Source: Perognathus longimembris pacificus
Taxonomy: Eukaryota > Chordata > Mammalia > Rodentia > Heteromyidae
Assembly (NCBI RefSeq): GCF_023159225.1
Contig: NC_063161.1
Location: 68,848,767-68,912,766, forward strand
DNA length: 64,000 nucleotides
Direction of reading: 5' to 3'
Every line of letters begins with the position of its first letter. Positions within the stretch are counted from its first letter, which is position 1. A program made the translations under genes and the position numbers. Below the pieces are notes generated by a model. The model was given only the letters and a program-made list of their open reading frames with translations, searched no databases and was not told where the DNA came from. Positions 11,005 to 19,400 of this stretch are shown here, one piece after another.

Positions 11005-11064
11005 AAAGCCTCACACTTACTAGGCAGGTACTCTACCACTTAAGCCAACTAGTTCCTATTTGCA

Positions 11065-11112
<48 letters not shown>

Positions 11113-11333
11113 TGGGGTTTGAGCTCAGGGCTTGGGCACTGACCCTGAGTTTTTTTTGCTCAAGGCTGGAGCTCTACCCTTGAGCCACAGCTCCCACTTC
11201 TGACTTTTTGGTTAACTGGAGATAAGAGTCAAATGGACTTCCTTGGAATTTCCTACCTGGGCTGGCTTAATCCTCAGATCTCAGCCTCCTGATTAGCTGG
11301 GATTGCAAGCATGAGCCACTGGTGTCCAGCTGA
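11005..11333 (-). mobile_element. ID fragment, (GT)n and B1-Geo SINE
   Basis: Antisense ID piece 11005-11055, (GT)n 11068-11110, then a full antisense B1-Geo element 11111-11333 ending GCATGAGCCACTGGTGTCCA. The microsatellite sits at the 3' tail of the SINE. Confidence 0.75.
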
Positions 11334-11409
11334 CTTCAGAGTATTTTTTTTTTTTATCACCACAAAAAAGAACCTAGGAGTCCACGGCTCATGCCTATAA
11401 TCCTAGTGG

Positions 11410-11520
11410 TTTAATACCTTGAAGAACTGCCTGTTTTCCAATGTAGCTGCATTATTTTATCTTCTGTCAAGCAATGAATGAGGGCTCTGATTTCTCCGCG
11501 TTCTAACTCACACTTGTGTC
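11410..11520 (-). mobile_element. Old L1 fragment
   Basis: AACTGCCTGTTTTCCAATGT and AATGAATGAGGGCTCTGATT resemble the antisense of old mammalian L1 ORF2 3' sequence. Probably the same L1 as 12414-12620, split by the nested insertions. Confidence 0.6.
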
Positions 11521-11670
11521 TTTTCTTTTTATTCTTTTTCTGGTACTAGAGCTGGAAATCAGGGCCTCATGCCCTTGCTTAGCCTTTTCACTAAAGGTTG
11601 GCACTTGACCACTTGAGCCACAGCCTCACCTCTGCCTTTTTGCTGGTTAACTGGAGATAAAAGTCCTAGG

Positions 11671-11907
11671 GTGGGCTGGGAATATGGGCTAGTGGTAAAG
11701 TGCTGGCCTCGTATACATGAAGCCCTGGGTTTGAATCCTCACCACCACATATATAGAAAAAGCAGAAATGGTGCTGTGGCTCAAGTGGTAGAGTGCTAGC
11801 CTTGAGCAAAATAAAAACAAAAACAAAAACAGAAGCCAGGGACAGTGCTCAGGCCCTGAGTTCAAGCCCCAGGTTTGGCAAAAAATAAAAAAATAAATAA
11901 GTAAAAG
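11671..11907 (+). mobile_element. IDL-Geo SINE nested in antisense B1-Geo
   Basis: Flanked by GTCCTAGG at 11663-11670 and 11908-11915. Contains an extra AAAACAAAAACAAAAACAG run inside the Geo arm. Confidence 0.9.
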
Positions 11908-11975
11908 GTCCTAGGATCTTTTCTGCTCAAGTTGGTTTTGAATCTCAATCCTCAGATCTCAGCCTCCTTAGTAAG

Positions 11976-12376
11976 TGTAAAAATTGCTGAAATGAGACCA
12001 GCATGTAGTCCAGGCAGAAGAGAGTCTATTAGAAAAACTCTAACTCCCAGCCGGCACCAAATGTAAGTGTGTAGAGGGAGAAGAGGGAATGTATATTTGA
12101 GAGATTATATATGAGAGATTATATAGGAAAAGGCGGGGAGCTATGACCACAGTGGATGAAGAAGTACTTTCTGAGCCAGGAGAATCTCTCACTGTCCAAA
12201 GAAGGTGTGACCTCAGAGGATGAGGAAGCGACCTCAGAGCCTGGGGTCCTTTGCTAACTCATAGCCAGGTGATTGACTACAAGTAATTCCCTATTTGGGG
12301 CAGGTGATTTCTGATAAGGCTATGTGCTGTCCTTCACAAGGAGGGGGAGGGGTGATTCTCCCATGTAGACCTAACA
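11976..12376 (-). mobile_element. Solo LTR of an endogenous retrovirus (probable)
   Basis: 401 bp from TGTAAAAATTGC to GTAGACCTAACA. The minus strand starts TGTTAGG and ends TTTTTACA, giving TGT...ACA termini, with a TAATAGA word (decayed poly(A) signal) about 65 bp before its 3' end, followed by CTCTCTTCTGCCTGGACT. It cuts the host SINE cleanly. No target duplication is obvious and no viral gene is present. Class II (ERVK-like) is a guess. Confidence 0.6.
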
Positions 12377-12413
12377 GGATAACAGGCATGACAGGCATGA
12401 GCCATCGGTGCCT

Positions 12414-12620
12414 GGGAAATCTGTCAATTTCCAAAAAGAAGCCAGATGGAGCTTTGATGTGGACTGCATCAGAGCCGTAGATAAATTTGGGAAGTGCTAT
12501 CTTAAGTCTTCTAATCCATGAACATGGGATGTCTTTCATTTACTGAAGTCTTTCTTGTCTTCCAACTAACGTTTACACAGATACAAATTTTCCTGTTTCT
12601 CTGTATGTTTTGTAATTTGT
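12414..12620 (-). mobile_element. L1 ORF2 fragment
   Basis: The minus strand reads MKDIPCSWIRRLKIALPKFI and then IKAPSGFFLEID, matching the conserved L1 ORF2p stretch after the RT domain. It is frameshifted and short. Confidence 0.8.
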
Positions 12621-12821
12621 TTTTTTTTGGCCAGTCCTGGGCCTTGGACTCAGGGCCTGAGCACTGTCCCTGGCTTCTTCCCGCTCAAGGCTAGCACTCT
12701 GCCACTTGAGCCACAGCGCCGCTTCTGGCCGTTTTCTGTATATATGGTGCTGGGGAATCGAACCTAGGGCCTCATGTATCCGAGGCAGGCACTCTTGCCA
12801 CTAGGCTATATCCCCAGCCCC
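12621..12821 (-). mobile_element. IDL-Geo SINE, young subfamily A
   Basis: Antisense copy with CTTCCCGCTC and GAACCTAGGGCCTCATGTAT; the flanks TGTAATTTGTTTTT / TGTAATGTTTTT look like a worn target duplication. Confidence 0.9.
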
Positions 12822-12861
12822 TGTAATGTTTTTGTTTTTTGTTTTTTTTTAAAAACTGGTA

Positions 12862-13101
12862 TGTGTGTGTGTGTTGGTAGTGGAGCTTGAACTCAGGGCC
12901 TAGAACCTTTAGCTTTTAAAATGGCTCAAGATTGGTGCTCTACCACTTGAGATACGGCTCTACTTCTGGCTTTTCAGTCAAGAATTGGAAATAAAGAGTC
13001 CTACTGACTTTCCTGCCCATGCTGGCTTCAAACAAAAACCCTCAGATCTCAGCCTCCTGAGTATCTCAGATTTATAGGCATAAGCCACTAGTGCCCAGCT
13101 A
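12862..13101 (-). mobile_element. B1-Geo SINE
   Basis: Full antisense element from GTAGTGGAGCTTGAACTCAG to GCATAAGCCACTAGTGCCCA, with a short (TG)n at its tail. Confidence 0.7.
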
Positions 13102-13164
13102 CAAAACTGGATATTTTAAATCATGTAATCAGCAATCTCCCCCTTCCTCTTTATGCTTAGGTTA

Positions 13165-13390
13165 TTTTGGAGATGTGTGTGTGTGTAGGGGGGGGTGTCT
13201 CTTATTTATGCCTGAACTGAGATCCTATTTGCCTTGCTGTGCAGTTGGGATGGTGGACATGCACCACCATGCCCGACCTTTTATTAGTTGAGAGGGGGGA
13301 GAAGGAGGTATCATTATCGTTTTAACTTGCCTGGCCTCAAACCATATCCTCCCAATTTCTACCTTCTGTAGGATTACAGGCATGAAACCC
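13165..13390 (-). mobile_element. Two B1-like SINE fragments
   Basis: 13165-13278 (GGACATGCACCACCATGCCC) and 13316-13390 (GGATTACAGGCATGAAACC), antisense B1 pieces. Confidence 0.5.
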
Positions 13391-13400
13391 TACATCTCTC

Positions 13401-13614
13401 TTTCTCTCTCTCTCTCTTTTGCCAGTCCTGGGGCTTGAACTCAGGGCCTGAGCACTGTCCCTGGCTTCTTTTTGCTCAAGGCTAGCGCTCTGCCTCTTGA
13501 GCCACAGTGCCACTTCTGGCTGTTTTCTGTATATGTAGTGTTGGGGAATTGAACCCAGGGCTTCATGTATAAGAGTCAAATACTCTTGCCACTAGGCCAT
13601 ATTCCCAGGCCCCT
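13401..13614 (-). mobile_element. IDL-Geo SINE
   Basis: Antisense copy with a (TC/T)-rich tail, flanked by TACATCTCTC at 13391-13400 and 13615-13624. Confidence 0.92.
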
Positions 13615-14192
13615 TACATCTCTCCTATAAAATTTAGTTTTTAGTAATGTTTGTGTTTAACCAAACTGGCATGCAAAATCCCTAAAGAGTTCATAACTGG
13701 CTTTCCAGCCCGCTCTACTGTCTCATCAACAGGACCCTCCTGGAGGGCCCCATTGGACCCAGCTGGGTGTGGCAGATCTCCTAGCTGATCATCTCCATCA
13801 TCCAGCATGCAGACCTCAGCCAGAGCCTGCTGGCAGGACATACATTGCCTGTAGGGTCTTCCTTGTGATGTTGGCTGGGAGGAAAACTTGGAAAAGGCCA
13901 TGCATGGGTGCCAAGATGTAGAGACACATGGAAACACACATGACTTGTAATCTCAGAGATCCAATCCCAAATGGTGCTAAAGACTCTGAGTCCTCAGTGA
14001 GACTTCACAAAGCCAACAGGTGTTTTTTATTTTAAAAAAAAGCTCTCTAATTAGAAGTCTTCAAAGGAAGAACTTGGCCAAAAGTAGCCCTGGTAAAGGC
14101 AGCGAGGGGGCAGTTGCTAAGATTTCCATTAGTCACTTTCTGAGGAATGTGTACTTTCAACTCTGCTCTGTGTACCCAGCAAAAGCTGTGTG

Positions 14193-14217
14193 AGTGTGTG
14201 TGTGTGTGTGTGTGTGT
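14193..14217. repeat. (GT)n microsatellite
   Basis: Twelve GT units with no adjoining SINE. Confidence 0.9.
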
Positions 14218-14754
14218 TTGTGTATAACACTTTGGGGCTTTCTCAAATAATAACAAAAGCTGCCTTGTGTTGTACAATGGCTGTCACTGTAGTGTGCCCG
14301 ATTATGATTAACTCCCAGAAGGCTTATGAAGCAGGTTCTTCACTAGGCCCATCTCAGCTCAGGTCAAGTCTGAGTGTTCTTGTCCTTCCTTGAACGCAAG
14401 CTCTGAGCTTCCTGATAGAAGCAGAAGCACAGGTGGGGTGATTGTAGCTCTTTCCTAGACCTTTGCTTTCCTTTCTCACATAGATCAGCCAAAAGTGAAG
14501 GATGTTTTCCTTGAGTGTCAAATGTTGTTCATAGGTATTTGACAGTTGACTCAGTCATCCAACAAATGTTCCCTGGCTTGTCTGTGTGTTCTCTGCTGGG
14601 TAATCACTGGATATATATTTTTTGAGGGGGGAGATCAGAGAATTGGGGAGGTTCTACTGTTGCCCCGTAAGGAAAATTCCATCGAACTAAATTCCAATCT
14701 GTTTTTTTTTTCATGCACAAATTAGATCATAAAGGCTACTTAAGAAAAGCTGGG

Positions 14755-14985
14755 TAGTGGGGAGCCAGTGTCTCATATCTCTAATCCTAAATACTCAGGA
14801 GGCTGAGATATGAGGATTGAAATTCAAAGCCAGCTTGATCAGGAAAGTCCCTGTGAGACTGTGATCTCCAAGTAGGAGCTGTGGCTCTAGTGGTAGTTTC
14901 CCATCTTGAGCACAAAAAGCTGAAGGGTAGCACCTAGGCCCTGAGTTTAAGCCCCAGAACTGCAGTACTGGCACAAAACAGAAAG
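14755..14985 (+). mobile_element. B1-Geo SINE
   Basis: AGCCAGTGTCTCATATCTCT head and Geo arm ending GAGTTTAAGCCCCAGAACTG; diverged. Confidence 0.7.
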
Positions 14986-15535
14986 GAAAGCTGGGTATTT
15001 TTCTAATTTCCATATCATCTGGTGGCTACTCCTCTCTGGAACCTAGAACACCAGCCTGGTAACTTTCCTTCAGAAAACACCCAATTCAAGGCCGGCCCTG
15101 TGAAAGCTCTGAGGAATCCCAAGGGAAGCAGACAACAGTTACTGGTCCTCAAGGAGCTTCTGTTCCCGGTCACATGGCACCTGGGATCACTGTGGGTCTA
15201 GGCCCAGGGTGGGGCACTAGGTGAGAGTCCTGATCCTGGCCACGGATGAAGGAAGAATTTTCCTTGATGAAGTCATATTTCGGATGTGTCTTGACAGATA
15301 AAAAGACCAGTGTGCCAGTTGGACAAGAGAGGACTGGAAGGGCTGCTTGGCAGAGAGACCAGCTTGTGCTCAGGAGCTGAGTCACTGGGTGAAGAGGGAA
15401 GAGGCATTTTGTTCTTGCTGAATTGAAATAATAATTTAAAAAACTCAAAGCTCTTTGAAAGCTGATAAGGATGGGTAGGATCAGTCAGCCTAAGGAGAGG
15501 AAAGCCTAAAAAAATTTTTTTAAGTCATAAGAGAG

Positions 15536-15740
15536 CCAGGTGCCAGTGGGCTCATGCCACTTGAGTAGCCAGTAATCCTAGCTACTCAATAGGCTGAGAT
15601 TTGAAGATCACGATTTGAAGACAGCCCGGGCAGAAAACTCTGTGAGACTCTTATCTCCAATTAATCACAAAAAAAGTGGAAGTGGAGCTGTGGCTCAAGT
15701 GGTGGAGCACCCAGGCCCTGAGTTCACACACTCACACACA
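15536..15740 (+). mobile_element. B1-Geo SINE with deleted Geo core
   Basis: The B1 head and linker are complete, but the Geo arm goes straight from GGTGGAGCA to CCCAGGCCCTGAGTTCA. It lies 150 bp upstream of the LMTK2 CpG island. Confidence 0.7.
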
Positions 15741-15939
15741 CTGACACGAAAAGTCAGAAGAGGGAAAAAAGCCTATTTTTCTTGGTGGCATAAAAGCCTG
15801 AGAAAGATCAGGTTAAATTATGGGTGATCTATCTCCCTGTATTTTAAGTGTTAAAATAATTGTCTTACCTGCTGCCCACTCACTCCTCTGTCTGCAGGGG
15901 GCGCACCACCAGCGGACGCCTCGCCTCCTCCTCAGGCAA

Positions 15940-15950
15940 GGGGCGGGGCC
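15940..15950 (+). promoter_or_regulatory. GC box (Sp1/KLF type)
   Basis: GGGGCGGGGCC is a full GC-box match in the CpG island, about 390 bp upstream of the LMTK2 start codon and 68 bp upstream of the palindrome. Confidence 0.6.
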
Positions 15951-16017
15951 TCCATGACCGCTGTGGAATGACGGTTGGACAGCCTGGCTGTCTATCACAG
16001 CCCCCCGCCTCCGTGCT

Positions 16018-16031
16018 ACGTCACGTGACGT
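16018..16031. promoter_or_regulatory. Perfect 14-bp palindrome: E-box flanked by CRE-like half sites
   Basis: ACGTCACGTGACGT equals its own reverse complement. The centre, GTCACGTGAC, matches the E-box form bound by USF and by TFEB/TFE3 (CLEAR element). Each arm also reads TGACGT, a CREB/ATF half site. Factor binding is inferred. Confidence 0.6.
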
Positions 16032-16039
16032 GGCCCATA

Positions 16040-16105
16040 ATGGCGGCGGGAGCGCGGATGCCGGGGCCCGCGGCTCCGCAGCTTTGCTGCCGTTGCTGCT
16101 GTTGA
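16040..16105 (+). other. Upstream ORF 1 (21 codons)
   Basis: ATG at 16040 opens 21 codons ending in TGA; a second in-frame ATG is at 16058. If the transcript starts upstream of 16040, this would precede the LMTK2 start by about 300 nt. The second ATG has the context ATGCCGGGGCC, identical over 11 nt to the real LMTK2 start. Confidence 0.45.
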
Positions 16106-16145
16106 GAAGCGGGGGCGACAGCGGTGCAGCCGGCGGGCGGGAAGG

Positions 16146-16244
16146 ATGGTGAGGTTTCTGTGGCCCGAGCGGCGGCTGAGGTTTGGCCGAAGGAGCCGGG
16201 CTGAGGTTTGGCTGAAGCCCCGTGTATCTCGGAGCAGTCCCTGA
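16146..16244 (+). other. Upstream ORF 2 (32 codons)
   Basis: ATG at 16146 (AAGGATGG, weak upstream context but G at +4) reads MVRFLWPERRLRFGRRSR and on to SSP before TGA at 16242. It ends 94 nt before the LMTK2 ATG. Its arginine-rich product has no recognised family; translation is inferred only. Confidence 0.4.
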
Positions 16245-16338
16245 GACAGCGCACGGACCGACTGGCAGACGGACGGACGGACCCCCGGAGGGCGACCCGA
16301 GAGACGGCCTTGCGGGGGGCCGCGCCGCGCCGGGCGAC

Positions 16339-16432
16339 ATGCCGGGGCCGCCGGCGTTGCTGCTGCTGCCGCTACTGCTGCTCCTGGCCGGGGGTCGGGT
16401 CGGGGCCGCGCCACTTCCGCAAACAGGTGCAG
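16339..16432 (+). CDS. LMTK2: LMTK2 coding exon 1
   Basis: Encodes [19 protein letters not shown] and ends at ...PLPQTGA plus one base of a split Gly codon. The donor is G|GTGAGC at 16433. The leader could be a cleaved signal peptide (cleavage near VGA-APLP) or the first of two membrane segments. The exon lies in a CpG island and its CTG-rich leucine codons make it GC-heavy. Confidence 0.93.
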
Positions 16433-19400
16433 GTGAGCGGCGGGGACGGCGCTGCGGGAACCCGATTGAGGCGGGGACGGGGCTGCGGGGATGGGGCTGC
16501 GGGGACCCGTTTGGGAGGGGACGGGGCTGCGGGAATGGGGCTGTGGGGACCCGATTGAGGCGGGGACGGGGCTGCAGGGATGCGGCTGTGGGGACCGGGT
16601 TGAGGCGGGGACGGGGCTGAGGGGACCGGGTTGAGGCAGGGACGGGGCTGCGGGGACCGGGTTGAGGAAGGGACGGGGTTGCGGGGACCGGGCTGAGACG
16701 GGGACGCGACCGAGGCGGGGACAGGGCCGCGGGAACAAGGGCTGTGGCGAGACGGGACTGGGTTAAGGCCGGGACTGAGCTGCGGCGACTGGGCTGAAAA
16801 GGGACCAGGCCGCGGGGACGGTGCTGAGGCAGGTTCGGGCTGCGGGGACTGGTGTGTGGGGACTGGGCTAAGGGTGGGGACCGGGCTGCAGGGACGGGGC
16901 TGAGGCCGGGACGGGGCTGAGGCCAGGACCGGGCTGCCGGGACTGGGCTGAGGCAGGGAACCGGCTGCGGGGACAGGGCTGAGGCGGAGATCGGGCTATG
17001 GCAGGGACAGGAATGCGGGGCTGCTGCGGCGGGGATGGCGGCGGGGGCGGGAGACCGGCTTCGAATGGCTTCGGTGTGGAGCGGTGTGAGGGCCTGCGTG
17101 GAAGCGAACGGTCGGGAAGATTCCTGCCGCAGGGGCGTGGGATAGGGATGGGGGCAGGGGCGAGGCGATGTCGTGAGGGTTGGGGGGAGCGCAGCTGGTG
17201 AAGTGACAGTGACCAACACCCCCCTCCTCTCCGGAGGCTGCAGCACCTAGCGACCTCTGGACCTGTTGCCTGAGGGTTCCTGGCCAATCTCCTTCCTTTG
17301 GCAGTTGTGCTTTCACGCTGTAGATGTCACCTGCTTCATGTGCTTTTCTCAGGTCTTAGAATAATAATTTGTTTCTTAGGTCTCAAACACACTTCAGTGC
17401 AGATGACTTTGGCGAGCTGTACAGAGTTTTCCTGCTCTCCATGCCACTTTCTCTGAAGTTGTAAATTAATGTTTTAAATTATTTTTTAGACGTTGTGCTT
17501 TTTATTCGTAATGAGAAGGAAACAACCATACATATTTCTATTTTAGAAAGCCAGTGATGTTTTGAGTAATTATTGACAAACTAGCCTAAGGGTTAATTGG
17601 AGGTTCTATTTAGCCACTGTTAGTATGTGACTGAATGACTTTTTTTTTTCCTTTTTTCTTCCTTTCTTTTTCTTTCTTTCATTTCCACCTCCCCATCCCT
17701 CCTAACATATTTTCTCCATATCATTCTTATTTGGGATTTATTATTCCTAAATAAAACTTAAGCCCAGAAAGCATCTCAAGTTGGGTTCTTTAAAACAAAA
17801 ACAAAATTAGGCTAATTGACCATTGTTATCTGATGATTATTTATCTTCAAAATGGGAAGAGATTGAAATTGCATAAACTACAGGAGCTTTAGAGTTGGGA
17901 GAAAACTTTAAGGAGAGTTAAATCCAATTTTTCTTTTTCCTCATGTGTATGCATGGGACATGAACTCAGGACCTGGTGTGATATGTCTCTTTGCTTTTTC
18001 CTTAAAAACTTACACTCTACCACTTGAGCTGTGGCTCATAACTCCACTTCTGCTTTTTTGCTGGTTAGTTTAGAGAGAAGAGTCTTACGGACTTTCCTGC
18101 CTGGGCTGGTTTCAAACTGTGATTCTTAGATCACAGCTTCCTGAAGTAGCTAGGATTACCGGCATGAAATCACTGGAAACCCAGTTTCTTCATCTTGGAA
18201 TTGAAGATACTGGGACAGTGAACTCAAATGATTTACCTATGGTGATAGAGCAAAACCTTTGTTGGAACAGAAACCCAGGTCTTAAATTGTCCCTGTTTGC
18301 CTCTCTTCTCATAACTTAACGGAATAGACTTGAGGTGAAGTGATTGTAGAATAATTGAGTGTAGCAAGTACTGCCCCCATACCCTCCCACATCTTGCAAA
18401 CAGATCTGCAGTGGTGGCTAGGTGGAAAGACTTCCAGAACAACACCAGATTATGCCATTGAGCGTGCCCTGGTTGAGTGTTCAGTGTTGTCTTTGTGCTT
18501 TAGAACATAGCACAGAATTCCTGCTACTACCTTAGGTGGGACTTGGTAAGATGAATTCTGTTTTCTGATTCAATAAAAAGGTAATTGAGTGGTGTCAGAA
18601 GTTTATAGACAGCTAAGGAGGAGTTAGAGAAAGTATCTTGGAAGTTATGGAAAATTAGATGGAAAAGTAGTGGTGTTGCTATTTAAGGATATTGATAATG
18701 AACTTGAAAATTAGCACCAGAATAGGATGGTAAAGAGTATTTATGTAAACAAAAGGGATTCATGAAGCTGGCAGAAGTTGAGCATCAGTGCTTGTGGCTC
18801 ATGCCTGTAATCCTCCCAACTCAGTACACTGAAACCTGGAGGATCTTGGTTTGAAGCCAGTCCAGGCGGAAAAGCCTTGGAAACACCATCTCCACAATAA
18901 CTAGCAAATCGCTGGATTGGAGTTATGGCTGAAATAGAGCGTAAGCACCAGCAAGAACACTGATGAAGAGTACAGGTCCTGAGTTCAAGCTTCAGTACAG
19001 GATGAGGGTAGAAGTTTCCAGAAAACGTTAAACTTAATTGGCTTTTTTTGACACAGATTCTTTATAGAAACCTATGAAATGTGTCTGCCTGTTTCTTTTA
19101 CTACTTGATGTGGGCATGAATTACAAAAGCAGAGTTTTGTTGGAATATTGTAGAACCAAACAATCAGACAAATAAATTCATGAATAGCAATATCAAGTCT
19201 TGACATAAATAAAGCACAAGGAGACATTTGGTGGTTTGTGCAGGTTTTTGTGTTCTCTTTGGATTCTTGGAGAATAGGTATGTGGTTAGGTGTGTGGCCT
19301 GTGAGTCATCACCACGTACCTAGGACTAACATAGCTATGTTGGTTGGTCTTTCCCTCCAAAAGAAGTTCTTCTGTACCTGGGATAGATTCTCAACCACAA

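Larger units (their letters stand above)
11527..12413 (-). mobile_element. B1-Geo SINE (antisense) split twice
   Basis: Host pieces 11527-11670, 11908-11975 and 12377-12413 (GGATAACAGGCATG ... GAGCCATCGGTGCC), interrupted by an IDL-Geo copy and by a solo LTR. Confidence 0.75.
1..15800. other. LMTK2 5' flank, repeat-rich, no gene recognised
   Basis: No open frame here has family features or splice-compatible exons. Stretches without an assigned repeat (1840-2270, 2570-3040, 4010-4420, 4800-5030, 5430-5860, 6350-7080, 10290-10950, 13630-14180, 14230-14740, 15000-15530) are ordinary AT/GC-mixed sequence. In mouse I recall oncomodulin lying upstream of this locus, but I found no EF-hand exon here. 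Confidence 0.6.
15890..16338 (+). promoter_or_regulatory. LMTK2: LMTK2 CpG-island promoter and 5' UTR region
   Basis: GC content and CpG density rise sharply from about 15890 and stay high past exon 1. There is no TATA box at a sensible spacing. A GGGGCGGGGCC Sp1/KLF-type box lies at 15940-15950, a CRE/E-box palindrome at 16018-16031, and ATGGCGGC (YY1-like core) at 16040-16047. The transcription start cannot be fixed from sequence; somewhere in 16030-16200 is my inference. Confidence 0.75.

Noticed and set aside
12040..12068. GGCACCAAATG (minus strand TTTGGTGCCGGC), resembling a retroviral primer-binding site
   Set aside because: It lies inside the 401-bp LTR-like unit, not next to its end, and matches a tRNA 3' end for only about eight bases.
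1..15800. Exons of the expected upstream neighbour (oncomodulin or others)
   Set aside because: No EF-hand loop or other familiar exon was found; the neighbour probably lies further upstream.
16208..16620. Plus-strand Gly/Arg-rich frames of 116 and 132 codons over exon 1
   Set aside because: They run in the wrong frame across the exon 1 donor and into the minisatellite; only the LMTK2 frame joins the downstream exons.
15813..17246. 477-codon minus-strand proline-rich reading frame across the LMTK2 CpG island
   Set aside because: It is the antisense of the G-rich minisatellite, whose unit lacks stops on that strand; the composition is pure repeat (PQPRPRL-like), with no domain or conserved gene in this position.
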